64,000 nucleotides of DNA. Origin: Proliferodiscus dingleyae. Taxonomy: Eukaryota; Ascomycota; Leotiomycetes; Helotiales; Lachnaceae. The DNA lies in assembly GCA_003988795.1 (NCBI GenBank), contig QYAK01000004.1, positions 1 to 64,000 on the forward strand. The letters run 5' to 3'. Of this stretch, positions 31,025-43,214 are shown piece after piece. The translations under genes were made by a program, and so were the position numbers. The first letter of the stretch is position 1, and the number at the start of each line of letters is the position of its first letter. The notes under the pieces were generated by a model. That model saw nothing but the letters and a program-made list of their open reading frames with translations. It was not told where the DNA came from and did not search any database.

Positions 31025-31732
31025 TCCATCCAGGTCACGGAGGCGATGCATGGCATGCACATGGTCTCGTACCAGCGGGTAGGTACCTTGATGTCTCAAC
31101 GCGTTGTAAGGGGCGGGTCGGAAAAGAGTCTGCTGTATAGCTTCGGGGGTACTATTAGACACGAGCAGAAGATGATGGGAGCTGGGGGATCTTACTGGTC
31201 GTGAGTCTGACCTCGATCCAATCAGGCCTAGCTAGTAGGTACGTAGTCGGAGGAACATTTGGAGTTGTGCATGGAAGAGTCCGCAGCGAAGGGGCGGACA
31301 CAACGTGTAGCTATGTACTGGACAGTACCTCTAATACGAGATACCTGGCAGTCCAGAGAGGGAAAGTGCTCTAGCGTGGCCATCAAGGTGGTACTCATCC
31401 CCACCACCACCACCACCACCACCACTACTCCTGCCACCAACTCTGCTCCTTCCAATCCCGACTGTGGACTGGATTAATTTTCACTCTTCAGAGCTTTGCA
31501 GCCGTTTGGGTTTGTTCTCTAGTGTATGTCGTACTGCGTCCTCTCTGCCCGTGTGGCCAATCAGCTGGGATGCAATATAAATACCACGGGATGTCTTGGC
31601 AGCCAGCCTCATAAATGCTTTCTTCCTCCCCTGTGAGACAACTCGCTGTGTTTGTTTTTCTGTCTTGCGAACAATCTTCGCGGTAACTTCCTCAAGAATC
31701 GAGAGTCAGGAGTCAGGAGTCAGGAGTCAAGG
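31025..31732. other. Intergenic region, promoter of ZIP transporter
   Basis: Contains a (CCA)8 microsatellite at about 31400-31424, two CAAGGT/ACCTTG hexamers and, just before the ATG, three copies of AGTCAGG (about 31704-31727). No gene is supported. Confidence 0.6.
31085..31389. promoter_or_regulatory. Two CAAGGT zinc-response-like hexamers
   Basis: ACCTTG at 31085-31090 and CAAGGT at 31384-31389 match the core reported for the ZafA zinc regulator of Aspergillus, about 648 and 349 bases before the ZIP gene ATG. Two hexamers in this length are only weak evidence. Confidence 0.25.
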
Positions 31733-32972
31733 ATGTCTTCGGATTCAAGCTTCGATCCTGCGAATGTCAATTTGGACACCGCAGACCCCACGGTAGTCAC
31801 CTGTTACTTGCAGGCTGGGGCCAATGATTACAATGGCCAGCTGGGCGCACGCATCAGCGCGCTGTTCGTCATCCTCATCGTCTCGTCCGCTGCAACTTTC
31901 TTTCCCGTCATTGCGTCGAGGGTGAAGTGGGTACGCATCAATATCTATGTCTACCTGTTCGCCCGGTACTTTGGTGCTGGTGTAATTGTGGCTACAGCCT
32001 TCATCCAGTAAGCCTTTCCCTTCCACATCCAGACGCGTGGAGGATAGATCGATATTGATTGCAAGAAATAGTCTTCTCGATCCCGCATATTCGGAGATCG
32101 GACCCCAGACATGCGTGGGCATGACGGGCCACTGGGCCGACTACTCATGGTGCCCAGCCATCGTCCTGACCTCGGTCATGGTCATCTTCCTCATGGACTT
32201 CGGTGCAGAACGCTATGTCGAGTACAAGTACGGCATGTCGCACGCCGAGAGCATCGAGGACGTCATCACCGACAAGCCAGGCCAGGATCCCCAAGTTCCT
32301 CAAGGGCGATTGAGGTCTTTGACGCACAACCAGCTGCATTCAGGTGACCAGGACTCGAACATGCATGATGCTATTGCGGCGGCGCAAACACAGAAGGACA
32401 TGACCCCGGAGAAGGTCGATCCAGATTCTGAGAAGGGGTTGGCGAGTCAGGCGCCCAGCGTGGCGGAGATCGAGGAGCAGGCTTTCCGTCAACAGATTGC
32501 TGCCTTCCTTATTCTCGAGTTTGGGGTCATCTTCCACTCTGTGATAATTGGCTTGAATCTGGGCTCCACTGGCTCTGAGTTCGGTGTCCTCTACCCTGTT
32601 CTTGTCTTCCATCAGTCGTTCGAGGGTCTGGGTATCGGCGCGAGAATGAGTGCGATCCCTTTCCCTAAGCGACTCTCTTGGTTGCCGTGGGCTTTGTGCA
32701 CTGGATATGGACTCACGACCCCTATTGCGATTGCCATAGGATTAGGGCTTAGGAACACGTACAATGCTGGCAGCATGACAGCAAATATTATCTCTGGTGT
32801 ACTCGACGCGACCTCGGCGGGAATCTTGATCTGGACGGGACTGGTGGAACTGTTGGCCAGGGACTTTTTGTTCAACACCGAACTGACGAGAGATACTCGC
32901 CGAGTGATATTTATGGTCGTCTGTCTCTATCTTGGTGTAGCACTGATGGCATTGCTTGGGAAGTGGGCGTGA
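31733..32972 (+). CDS. ZIP-family zinc transporter (Zrt1/Zrt2 type)
   Basis: Plasma-membrane importer of zinc(II). Two exons: 31733..32007 and 32072..32972; 391 residues. The splice restores ATAFIHLLDPAY, a conserved ZIP segment ending membrane helix 2-3, followed by the CVG...W extracellular loop. Eight membrane segments are expected. Metal-site helices are clear: FHSVIIGLNLG near residue 245 and HQSFEGLGIG near residue 272. The cytosolic loop between helices 3 and 4 (about residues 150-225) is acidic and has few histidines, unlike the His-rich loops of many ZIPs. The C-terminus is short after helix 8 (LMALLGKWA), as usual for the family. Confidence 0.93.
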
Positions 32973-33345
32973 GTTACCCGGGGGCTGTATGGAGGTTATA
33001 TGAGCATGTCCGGACCGTCAGCCGCGGATTGTATATGTGAAGGTGTCAAGCATCAGGCTTGTCTGATGTATATCAGACACTCATCTATCTCAAGCACCAA
33101 TGATGCAGTCTGGGTGGCACTTGCCCTGACATAATCCGGTATTCGATGAGGTATGGAAAGAGCTGTACGATTCATGTTCTAGAATTGGCTTGCTTCTACT
33201 CTATAGACTAGCGTGCTAGAAAAGGCATCAACAGAGATATTCACTTAGGTGATAAAGGGATGCACAGCTAGATTACCAGAACCTCCTGTTCTGGCCTTCC
33301 CAAAATTTCATAGACCTTTTCCTGCCTTCCCCATAATTACACATC
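32973..33345. other. Intergenic region between convergent genes
   Basis: The ZIP gene ends and the tetraspanin gene ends face each other. An 8-bp perfect stem with a 4-base loop (33060-33079, TGTCTGAT / ATCAGACA) lies about 88 bases after the ZIP stop. Nothing else was seen. Confidence 0.5.
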
Positions 33346-34132
33346 TTAAAACGCACCGGTACCATTCTTCTCGTCAATGTGACGGTATCTCTCCTTCTCT
33401 TTTCGGTCCTTCAGCAGCATCGATGTGGCGAGAACCAGTGCGACATCAACTCCCACTATGCCAAATGCGCCAGTGAAGACTAGATCCAAGAAGTTGTTCG
33501 CAAGTGTTGAGAATGGGCCAACGCAACCGACACGAGCTGCGGCAACGAGTGCGTTCGGACAAGTATTGTCAATGGCGAAGGGCGGGGAAGTGCTGTTCAT
33601 GTAGCCGCAGCAGTTGAGCTATTCCATACCAGTCAGTAATACATCTGGGAGCCCGAAGTGCGTAGACACAAACCTTCTGCTGAATCAAACTCTGCGTGGT
33701 ATTTGATTGTTGAGTCCATACAAGGGCCAGGTTCTTTCTCGTCTTTAGAGTGTCGACCCAGATATCGAGGCCGATGACCAGTGTGAAAATTGCGCAGATC
33801 ACAGTCAAGTACCCATGTAACTTCAACCAGCCTCTTGTCATCGGGATAACCATCGCAGGAACGGAAATCAGGAAGGTAACGAAAACCATGACGGCATTAC
33901 CGATTGCAGCTGTACTAATGTCAGCATTTCCTGAAGCAATGGCCGAGTTCCTCCCAGAATTACCATTTAGTGGACAGCGGGCGAGGAGGAGATTTCTTGT
34001 GACTGTGTTGAGTGTCGGTGTCTGCTTTTCTTCGTGCAACGTTATGAATGCGAATCCCATCAATAATCCACCTGTTGCGACGAATAACAAGTCCACGAGG
34101 ACATATGTCAGGAATATGTTATCTCGAGCCAT
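33346..34132 (-). CDS. Fungal tetraspanin
   Basis: Two exons: 34132..33674 and 33618..33346; 243 residues. Four membrane segments are seen: near residues 7-28, 80-100, 110-130 and the last at about 190-215. The large extracellular loop opens with LNCCGY at residues 154-159, the CCG hallmark of tetraspanins, formed right after the splice junction, and contains further cysteines (CPN, GCVG). The C-terminal tail is short and basic. The protein resembles the fungal Tsp3 group rather than Pls1, based on overall length and loop, but this is a soft call. Role in fungi: membrane organisation; specific function unknown. Confidence 0.8.
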
Positions 34133-36281
34133 CCTGAACGATTCTTTCCAACGGTGTCGCTGGAAGAAGACAGAAGATCGAGGGCGGCGGTTAATTTAGA
34201 ATGACGACCGGCGTCTAAAATCCAAGAAGCGTATCTCGTCTCTTGTCGGGCCAGCCTATGAAAGGAGTGAAGAGTCGAGAAGGGGTTCGACGGACGAGAG
34301 CTCAAGCAAGCCTCTGCTTGAGATAAGGAAAGGAGCAAACGGACTAGAATCTGAAGAGAATGTAGAAGAGAGAAACAAAAATCAAGAATTGACGCTGTAG
34401 ATGGGAAAGCGGCAGGTAGGTACGAAGAGAAAATGCCGGACACCTGGAACACCAGAAACACTCACATAATGAGAAGGCAGAATGGGCCTCCTCGATCGCG
34501 CGACTAAGGGAAAGGACATCGCGCACAGGAGAGGGTCGTGGTAGGGGCCCATCGTGATCTACGACAAATGGTGTTTGAGGTTTTGCCGCATGATAGCACT
34601 CTGAGGCAGCTCGGCCATGACCAGGACTACGCACGCCTCTTGGTCCGGGGGCACTTTCCTGGCACGGACCACCACTCTGGCTGTCCCACGGCTGATTCGC
34701 TGAGGGCGCCATGTCAGGAGATTCTGAATTGAGGCCATGATGCCGAGGCGGCTGTCATGGCTGTGGAAGTGATGACGAAGACCGTTGAAGATTGGAGGGG
34801 TGGCTTTGATTGCGCGCCTGGCCTTGGATAGAACAGAACCTGGAAGCGCGTGGTGTCCAAATTTAGATGCGTAGATGACACGCCTGAGGCCGTACGCGAT
34901 TTGTACTGCACCAGGGAGGCTCGCACGATGTTTACTGCTTACTGCTGTCCTGTAACAAGCCTGTAGCAGCGCCGGTTTGGAAGGGGGATTCGGGCAGCTT
35001 GGAGTGACTCGACGGCTGGATTTGAGTGGTCTCCTCGGCCTGGAGACAGCTCTCAGAAGCTGATAGTAAGCTGTAGGATACAGACCAAGGGCGCTACTCC
35101 TGCGCTCTGCACCTCACGGAATCCTCTGTGTCTTTAATAAGGAACATGGAGGAGGAGTGAAACAGTGAGTGAATCTGACTCGGTGGATGCCACTGCATGT
35201 TTCCCGTAACAGAGTGGAGATGGGATCTTGTTGGATGTTGAGTGTAAACCGGGCTCTACTGTCATCCAATGAGGGATGACCATTGATGTTCTGTGGGAAG
35301 ATATCAAAGGAGTGGCCGGAGAAGGACTCCGTTTCCCTCTGGTCTATCGTAACTACACTCACTCACTCACTATCTGAGGCTCCGTATCTGGGTCGACGAT
35401 GGCCCAGACTATCCAGACCAGGTATCAATGAAGATCAAGAGCCACCAGTGCTGTCTTGATGCGGCCCGTGTGTTGATCTCGCAAGCCGAGTCACCCGTGA
35501 GCCGTCAGCCGTGAGGCGTGGGGCGTGGATGTGGCTGACCTGTGTCACCAAGGATACTAGTAGTACTGATGATGCTCTATTGTACTCTACTACGGTATGC
35601 TGGGCTAGATCGTACCGTACCGTAACGTACCGTACAGTCTGGAAGTTGTATAGTACGTATGGGTAAGCAAGCAGTAAGCACCACCACTTGAGTGTGCAAC
35701 TGCAATTCCATCATTTCCATCATTTCCCCCCTTCCTACGCTTCTTCTTCTCCCGCCGCACCCGCGCTGTGAGATGCTTAGCTCCAGCCCTAGAACCAGCC
35801 GGTGCAGTAGACTCGGCTCTAGTCTCTGGACCGGTGAAAGACACTGGAGGACCATTGGAGGACCATGGGAGGACCATGAGAGGCCATCCCCGGTCCACCA
35901 GAGCATCTGCCCAGTCACGTCGGCCATGCGAGCTCTTTACATAAGCACCACTCTCATGTTCCCCCCTCTCCGAGAGCTCGGTGGTAGGGTTACTGGATTG
36001 TGTGGTGCATGTGTGTGGGCAGGTGTAGGCAGGTGTGGGCAGAGAAGTGGGTAGAGATGCGAAGGGGGAGGGCAGGGTAGGGTAGGGTAGGGTTGCTGGC
36101 TGGTGCTAAGGTAGCGCGTGGGCGGGGGAGCTTTTCCTGATAAGTATCGCAGCCTTTCCCTCTCTGGTTCCTCTGAGGGAAAAAACGACACTTGCCCACT
36201 TCAAGAAACTCTTGTTTGCATCTGTGTGTGTGTGTTCAACGCGTCCCCGACTCCTGTCGCCGCACTCAAAGGCCACCCCTG

Positions 36282-36310
36282 CAATCAATCAATCAATCAA
36301 TCAATCAATC
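36282..36310. repeat. (CAAT)n microsatellite
   Basis: Seven perfect tetranucleotide units CAAT/AATC without interruption. Confidence 0.9.
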
Positions 36311-37437
36311 GACTTGCTGCCGCCCAGCCAGCTCTACCTTATCTTGCTTCACCTCACCTTGCTCTACCTGACTTAGCCTTCCCTTGCCTAAAAGCCTCCT
36401 TCGCCTTGTCGGTGGTGTTGTCGGAAACCACTACCACGGCCCCCATTAAATACTCGCAAGAGCAAAAAGGGTACGTCTGTTTGGTTCGTTTGGTCGCTGT
36501 GTTCATTTGATGCTTCTTCTTCCTTGCCTATATCACCATCACACTACCACCACCACCACCACCACCCCCAAAACTCCATGCTTGCGGCAAAGGCAGTGTA
36601 CAGACAAGTATCTCGACCTTCACCCAGGTTTTGCATGCGCGCCCACGCATACAGTACAGTACATTACCGTACAGTACACGCACGCACGCACGCACGCACG
36701 GATGGGCAGCCGAAGCCATCGATCAGACCCATGCCATTCCCGGCCGAGTCTCTTCTGCGGTGTCCAACCGGCGATCACGCCCGGCTCCTTGTCCTGTCTG
36801 CGCTGCTAGGTTGCTGGGCTGCTGACTACTGCAAACCTCCCAAACCTCCCCTCGCTGCCCCTGACATGGTGGTGGCTGCCCCCTTCCCCCTTCCCCTTCA
36901 CTGCACTGCACTGCACTGCTCCTGGCTCCTCTCCTCTACCAGCGGAAGACACCCTGCAAGATAGAGAGAGGGCTATCAGAGCCGTGTCGCAGTGTCGCAG
37001 GACGGGAGGCGGCAGGCGGGAAGGGAGCGCGATCGCAGCAAAGTGGCTCGATCAGAGGAGAAAACGAGATACGCGCATCCATGATGCGAGCGGAGCAGAC
37101 GAACGGTGGAACAGAAAGTTGACTGGTGAAGTACATCACGGTCGCGCTTCAGACTCACTCCCCCTTTTCTTGCTTCCCTCCCCTCCCCCCTTCCCCCCCA
37201 TCCTCCAAGTCCACACCGCAGTGCACCACCCCACCCGAGACTCAGTCCTTCGTCTGAAGTCTGGCCGCCTCGCATGCACCGAATCCAGATTGGAGGGTGT
37301 TGATTGGCTGGGTGGTGGGGGGAGTGTACTTCACCGATGAGGCTTGCCCGTTTCCAGCAGATGGCCGGGGGGAAGGAGGATTCCTTCCCGGCCCCCGCCA
37401 GCGATTTGATTCGCATTGGCGCTCCCACTCCTCCCTC

Positions 37438-37530
37438 TGCAGGAGAAGAAGCAGGAGAAGAAGCAGGAGGAGAAGCAGGAGGAGAAGCAGGAGGAGCAGG
37501 AGGAGCAGGAGGAAGCAGCATCAGCAGCAG
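37438..37530. repeat. Purine-rich GAAGCAGGA-type repeat
   Basis: Imperfect tandem units of GAAGCAGGAG type spanning about 90 bases, in all frames giving E/K/Q-rich or G/A-rich nonsense. It is a minisatellite in a non-coding region. Confidence 0.8.
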
Positions 37531-37890
37531 AGAAAGGCAGCAGCAGAGAGGTAGCAGAGAGGCAGCGCGCACAGGCAAAGAGTGGATTCGGGAGTGGGGA
37601 TTGATGCCCCCCTGTGGCCAGTGGCTACACGCTGGATCGTGGGAGACCAGTGCGTAATGCACAGTGGCACGCCCGACCCGCGCTTGCCCTGTCGACTCCT
37701 CTCTACAGCATCCACCAGCATTCACAGCGCCCAGCAGGCCCAGCAGGCCTAGCCTCCGTACTTTCCTCCCTACGGTATTACTGCTTGGTGCTGATGCTGA
37801 TGCTGATGCTTGATGCTGGTCTCTCTACTCGCCTGCACTGTCCTCTCCTCTCCTCCACTGCACCGTACTTACTGTGCTCTACTGTGCTCT

Positions 37891-37927
37891 GCTCTACTCT
37901 ACTCTACTCTACTCTACTCTACTCTAC
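37891..37927. repeat. (ACTCT)n pentanucleotide repeat
   Basis: Seven near-perfect units of ACTCT, the same unit as at 351-399 and 48372-48396. Confidence 0.9.
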
Positions 37928-38228
37928 AGTGCGGTGCTTCTTGTTTTGCACTGCTCTTGCTCTGTCCTTGCTCCTTGCTCCCTGCTCCGCTCTTTGCTCC
38001 TCCTTGTCTTCTTCTTCCCTCGCTGCTCTTGTCTCCTTTCCCCTCCCCCCTTTTTCACTATTCCTCTTTGCATCCATCCCGCCTCCCGCACTCCCGCACT
38101 ACACCGCACCATATACACACACACACACATACACTACTCACCACTCACCTTCTAACCCTCTCTCCACTGCAGCACCCCAGCATCAGCACCCAGCAACCCA
38201 GCAACCCAGCACTCAGCACTCAGCACTC

Positions 38229-38271
38229 AGCACCAAGCACCAAGCACCAAGCACCAAGCACCAAGCACCAG
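38229..38271. repeat. Seven-base GCACCAA tandem repeat
   Basis: About six head-to-tail copies of GCACCAA, preceded by CAGCACT-type units of the same length. Confidence 0.85.
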
Positions 38272-38691
38272 CCTCCCCCCTTCTCTCTCTCCCACCTTGC
38301 CCGATCAATCCTTAATTCCCACCGTTCTCGCTCACTCACCCAAAAGTCACCACCAGATCCAGCAGATCCAGGAAAGCCTCTCGCGGCGCGCCTCTCGGAT
38401 CCCTTTCCCCTTCTTTCTCCAGGCAGCCGGTTCGCACTATCGATCGCACCTATACCTCCCTATCTGTTCTTTCTCCCTCCGCCCAACCAACCCGCCTTCC
38501 GCCTGCCGAGCGACAACTCAATTTGCCCGGCTGCTCCCTTACACGCCAACCTCAATCCAGACGTTCGCGACCGGGTTTCTGCGACAGAGCAAAGAACTGC
38601 TACTACTCCACATCCACCCCATAAGCAGTAAGGTCGTCGGCACCCAACTCAAAGGAGTCATTCTCGTCATACCTTACACACTTTGATCGAG

Positions 38692-39502
38692 ATGGCCGAC
38701 ATCACCGATCAACACGATCAAGGCTCCCCTTCCACCCTCGACGACCACGCCGTCGGCAATGGCAATTCCATCGAGAGTCGCGGCATCAAGCGTCAGCGTC
38801 CCTCCACCGCAGACGACGACGACGACGATGATGACAAGCCCGGCCGTGAGCGTAGAAAGATTGAGATCAAGTTCATCACCGACAAGTCGCGTCGCCATAT
38901 CACCTTCTCAAAGCGCAAAGCTGGTATAATGAAGAAGGTCAGTCCGTGTCCAATGCTCCGAGTCCGAGCCTACGCGTCGCGCTGATGACGATCCGATGAC
39001 ATCCTGCTAACTTCTCTGCCACAGGCCTACGAGTTATCCGTCCTCACCGGAACTCAGGTTCTTCTTCTGGTCGTCTCCGAAACGGGTCTGGTCTATACTT
39101 TCACAACCCCGAAGCTTCAACCTCTGGTCACCAAAGCCGAAGGAAAGAACCTGATCCAGGTACGTTAGGCTTCCGCGTGTGTGAAGAACACAACATCGAC
39201 TAACATATATCTAGGCTTGCTTGAACGCACCTGAACCCGCGGGCAATGGCGAGAATGGCGTGGACGACCAGAACACGGTCGACTCCCCTGAAGAGTCCAC
39301 CCCCCAACACCTCCCACCACAACAATCACGAACCGGCATGCCACCTCAGAATGCGCAGATGCACCCGAGCTACATGCCCCAGACCCTCGAGCAGCAACAA
39401 GCCATTGCTTATCAAACGTACATGAATCAGCAGCAAAGAGGCGGCGGTTATCCCATGGCTCCCCAAGCTGGAATCCCACAACAGCATACACACCAGGCAT
39501 AA
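38692..39502 (+). CDS. MCM1: SRF-type MADS-box transcription factor Mcm1
   Basis: DNA-binding factor that controls mating, cell-cycle and development genes with partner proteins. Three exons: 38692..38937, 39025..39159, 39215..39502; 222 residues. The MADS domain spans about residues 53-108 with KIEIKFITDKSRRHITFSKRK and the AYELSVLTGTQVLLLVVSE half restored by splicing after ...GIMKK. An eight-residue aspartate run sits just before it, as in other fungal Mcm1 proteins. The C-terminal part is Gln/Pro-rich and likely unstructured. Intron positions inside the MADS domain are typical. The gene has an unusually repeat-rich upstream region of over 4 kb. Confidence 0.95.
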
Positions 39503-40766
39503 ATGGAACTTTGCGTCGGTGGATCCCCAGTATACGGAAGAGGATCGAGTGAGTTCTTAAACACTGATACCCGACACATAATGCAACGCGTCAGAAGTTA
39601 TTGGTGTTTTGCGGGTTCCCGATCCTCGCGTTTACTTGTCAGACGGTGTTTCGGTGTCTCGTGCTGGGGTCTCGCTTTTCCACTTGAACTACTTGCACAG
39701 ACGTTTTCTTCCCATCTTTTTCTCTCAGCCCTCAAAAAAATTTCGTAAACTTATATGGAGGTTAATTTGGGGGTGGATTAATTTTTCTGAGCTGCGCCCT
39801 TCTCTTAGAGAGAAAGATTTTTTGGAACTTGGCATCACAGAAGCGAAGTGCGTCGAAGGGAGTAAAGGCCCCTTCTTGCTTTGCAGTTGGCCTGGATCAA
39901 GGGGCCCTGGACGAGATTTCTCATGAGTTCACGTCTCTCTCTCTGTCTGCTTTGGGAAATGGGGGGTCGGTGGCATCGGAAAGGAAGGACGTGGTGGACA
40001 TTCTCTTGCTCTCTGTACAGTATTTTGGACCCCCTTATGGTAAAGGGTCTGCTATCGCGGCTGCATCAACAGTAAAAGGCTACTACTGGATTAAACTTTT
40101 CCCACGTTTTTCCCTGTGACATATTGCGTGTGATATACGCCTGGTTTTTCTTGGAAGGGGGGGGGGGGGGGTGTAAAGTATGGCTGTTGTCTATTATTGC
40201 ACGTTTTGCAAACCACCTAGTATTAGGCTGTTGTTTTCTTCTTTCCCCTTTCGGCGTCGGGCCCGCCCCCTTGAGGCTTAACAAGAACGTTGAATGACCC
40301 GACGATAAGGGGGGTCTCACCCTTTTTTTAACATGTGATAGCAGTTAGTATTATACTGTACTGTATTGTATTGCATCGTACTGTAGTAGTAGTAGTAGTA
40401 GTAGTACCCCAAAAGGTCATTCCAGCTTTGTTGTTGTTTGTTCAGCGACGCCAGATACTTTGGGCACACTTCCCAAAACTTTCTTTCCAGGGAGGGCGAA
40501 AGGGTAGAGAGCTATGTATTCTCGGATTCATCCTTCGGTGTATTAGTCTATATAGATATATATAGCTATAGATATATATTTCGTACGCTGGTAGTTACTG
40601 TATAATGCATTTCCACTACTTCTCTAAGACAAAGACGAAAAAAACCGAGATTTTTTGGCTTATACAATATATTCATCTCGCTAGTCTTGTCTCGTCTCGT
40701 CTTTAACGTTCCGTTCCGACTGACTGGGCCATCGGTACTCCTCTCTTCTTGTGTGTGAGAGAGAGA

Positions 40767-40806
<40 letters not shown>

Positions 40807-41063
40807 CGAAAAGCCCAAACGCCCTGCGCCCTTGCTTTATGCTTTCGCTACCATTGCCGAATTACTCCATATACAAATTGCTGGCTCGTTCTAGCTCAGT
40901 CTCTCTCTCAGTCTCTCTCTCTCTCTCTCTTCCTTCCTGGCTTCCTCCCTCCTGTATGTAGATATACACAAAACCCACGTACTAGCTCTCAGACCCTAAG
41001 AGCTAGATATTAATGCCTCCGAAACATCATTTTGATAACAGTACAAGCAGGGTATCTATACCA
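39503..41063. other. Intergenic region between convergent MCM1 and NIPA-like genes
   Basis: No gene is supported; 3' untranslated regions of both neighbours lie here. Microsatellites are dense: a 15-base G run (40157-40171), (AGT)n at 40384-40407, (GAT)13 at about 40767-40806 and a CT tract at about 40899-40931. T-rich AATTTTTC-like and TATATA stretches at 40540-40580 may mark transcript ends. Confidence 0.6.
40767..40806. repeat. (GAT)13 microsatellite
   Basis: Thirteen uninterrupted GAT units preceded by a GA run. Nearby (AGT)n and (CT)n tracts make this a microsatellite cluster. Confidence 0.9.
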
Positions 41064-42725
41064 TCACACAGCAGCAGCGCTCCCGGACGGACCTCCGCCG
41101 CCACCTCCGCCTTCTCTGGGATCGGATCTAGGATCAGGAGGCCCCTTTCCACTTCCCTTTTTGCTGCCACTCCCACCCGATCTATTATTCCACCACCGCA
41201 TCTTCCATAGCCGACCGAGAGTGTTGCTCTGAGAGCGCCTCCTGGAATGCCGTGGCTCCGCACGCGGTATGAAGCCCGGGAAGCCCGTCGAGCGCCTCCT
41301 GCGCCTCCGACTCATAGTACCAGATCTCAGCAGCGCTGTGCTCTCATCCGGCTCCTCGTCCTCTCTGAAAGCGGCTGGGGCGGTAGCAGCAGCTGGGAGA
41401 CTGATACGAGACGTTGACGGGGACGCGATAGATTTCGTGTCATCATCTTGCAGCTCGCCCCAGATCTCGTCGGCTTCCGTGAGGCGCACGCTCTTGCGCA
41501 GGGGCCGCGTGGCGCCGAGGACGGTGTCGAGTTTTGTGGTGGGCGTCATGGGGTCGTTGTTGAGGAGGGCTTGGTGCTCAGAGGAGATAGCGGCTTCTTC
41601 GTCGGCGGTGATGGTGTCGCTGCTGGACTCGTCGTTGTCTGTATCCTCTACTAAGCCCAAGCCAGGGGCTAAGGCGGACTGGGCTACTGCTGGCTGTGTT
41701 TGCTCATCGGAGAGGCGCCAGGAGAGGGCGAGGACGCCGGAGAGGAGGATGACGGTGCCCAATGCGACGAGGCAGGCGTGGAGGATGGAGAGGCGATCGG
41801 TTTGTTTGAAGTAGATGAGCCCGTCGAGGATGGCTATTATGTTGTAGATGCAGAAGACGAGTGGATAGAGGACGCTGGTCGAGACGAGCTTGAGGCCGTG
41901 GTGGAGGAAGTAGAGTTGCGTGAGGGCCAGGAATACAAGGCCCAGTAGTATGACCCAGGACTGCCATCTGTTGAATTGGTTCACCCCGTCAACTATTGTC
42001 CGCACTAGCAGTTCTACTGCGGATTTCGCTACCAGTAGCGAATGTGCTGAAAGTATTCCACTAATAGAACCATATGCTAATCCTCTCAAAAGCCGTATTC
42101 GAGGGCTAGAAGAGATGCTGAGCCTGCCTAAGCTCGCCGTCACCAATATGATTGCGATCACCAATACTGCCTGCAATGCCATCCACACCACGAAAGGTCT
42201 GCGGCCAAGTAATGTCAAGAGTTGGCTCAGATTGTGAGCCGGCTCTGCAATTGCTCCAAAGATGGCAATCAGGACTGCTCCTCCTGCAACTAATAGCGTC
42301 CCTCCCAAAGACCAGCGCGTGAAGGGTTCCCCTAGAATTAAAGTGGCGCATATCGAATTGAAGACAAGCCCCGATGCTTGTAACGTCGAGAGAACTGGTA
42401 ATGGTAGCGTCGTTATCTGGATGGTGCTTCCAACCAAGTTTGATACAAGGAACATTCCCATCCCCAGCTGCCAGCGCCGTCGTCTGTAAGGCGGTCGACG
42501 CGCATGGTCAAATGCCTTCTCGTCTTCTAATATGTGGGATTTTCGTTGTAAGGTCAGGCCGAGACTTTGGACGCTGGTAGATACGAGGCCGACGATAATG
42601 CCTACCTGGAGTAGGAAGACAGGTTAGTGATGATTCAAGGCTGCAGGAAAAGGCCGTGGGCTGTGCAAAAGGGCTGGACGTACAGCTACACTTCCTCCTG
42701 GGGAAAGGTCGCCGAGGTTCCCCAT
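41064..42725 (-). CDS. NIPA-like (DUF803) magnesium transporter family protein
   Basis: Two exons: 42725..42684 (14 codons) and 42605..41064; 527 residues. Splicing gives MGNLGDLSPGGSVA followed by VGIIVGLVSTSVQSLGL, the expected first membrane helix. Nine membrane segments cover residues 14-330. The motif NLVGSTIQITTLPLPVLSTL and later LILGEPFTRW are typical of the NIPA family, which includes magnesium transporters in animals. The C-terminal 190 residues are hydrophilic: acidic and Ser-rich, then a run of six arginines and an eight-residue glycine run near the end. Substrate in fungi is not established. It is divergent from VMA4. Confidence 0.88.
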
Positions 42726-43214
42726 CACGAAGTGGCAGCGTCGCAAGAACTCATTTGGTATGCAGTATTGTACGCTCGGCTCCTAAGATATATAGGCAAT
42801 GGAGTCAAGGGTAAAGGGTCGCGTATGTGAATCGGTGAGTATGAATACCTGCACGAATCGTCATTGAGGCATGCCAAATGACCTGGATGATGTCTCGCTT
42901 GGGGCCAGCAGATCCTCGACCTCAAGCTCAACAGATGTAGTTCTCAGCGTTTCGGTCAGAGGATTCGTGATATGAGTGCCGTTTTCGAAAAACCACGAGG
43001 CCAGAGATTATGACAAACTTTCCAGCTAATGAACGAACTTGAAAACGACTCGCAACTGCCGTTGAGGCGTTAAGATCGATCAAAGTCAGGTGACGACACC
43101 TCGCGTACCTTGCCCTTGCTCTCTTCCAGCCTTATCGTAGCTTAAGCTGTCCCTCAACCTCCCTGCCTTTTACCTTCCCAGCTTCCAGCTTCCACCCACC
43201 TCAAGTCGCCCAAG
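42726..43214. promoter_or_regulatory. Bidirectional promoter, NIPA-like gene and VMA4
   Basis: 489 bases between divergent start codons. The 100 bases before VMA4 are strongly C/T-rich, a common feature of highly expressed fungal genes. Confidence 0.5.

Larger units (their letters stand above)
34133..38691. other. Long microsatellite-rich intergenic region upstream of MCM1
   Basis: 4.6 kb with no supported gene. The open frames here are low-complexity readings of repeats. Contents include (CGTAC)-type units near 35611-35634, (GGGTA)n near 36074-36092, (CAAT)n at 36282-36310, (ACC)n at 36546-36564, (GCAC)n at 36678-36700, a purine-rich GAGAAGCAG-type tract at 37438-37530, (ACTCT)n at 37891-37927, (CA)n at 38115-38129 and a 7-base GCACCAA repeat at 38229-38271. 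The last 1 kb before MCM1 is strongly pyrimidine-rich, as in a long 5' leader. Confidence 0.6.

Noticed and set aside
36074..36092. GGGTA repeats as a telomere remnant
   Set aside because: The unit is five bases, not TTAGGG, only about four copies, and lies inside a region of many other pentanucleotide repeats.
36976..37725. 249-codon frame on the minus strand
   Set aside because: Low-complexity Pro/Ala/Ser translation of a purine-rich minisatellite; no motif, and other frames are open too.
37614..38631. Two overlapping long open frames (233 and 273 codons) before MCM1
   Set aside because: Both translate simple repeats (Leu/Ser/Tyr runs from ACTCT, Ser/Thr/Lys/His runs from a 7-base repeat) with no domain; overlapping frames on the same repeat are equally open.
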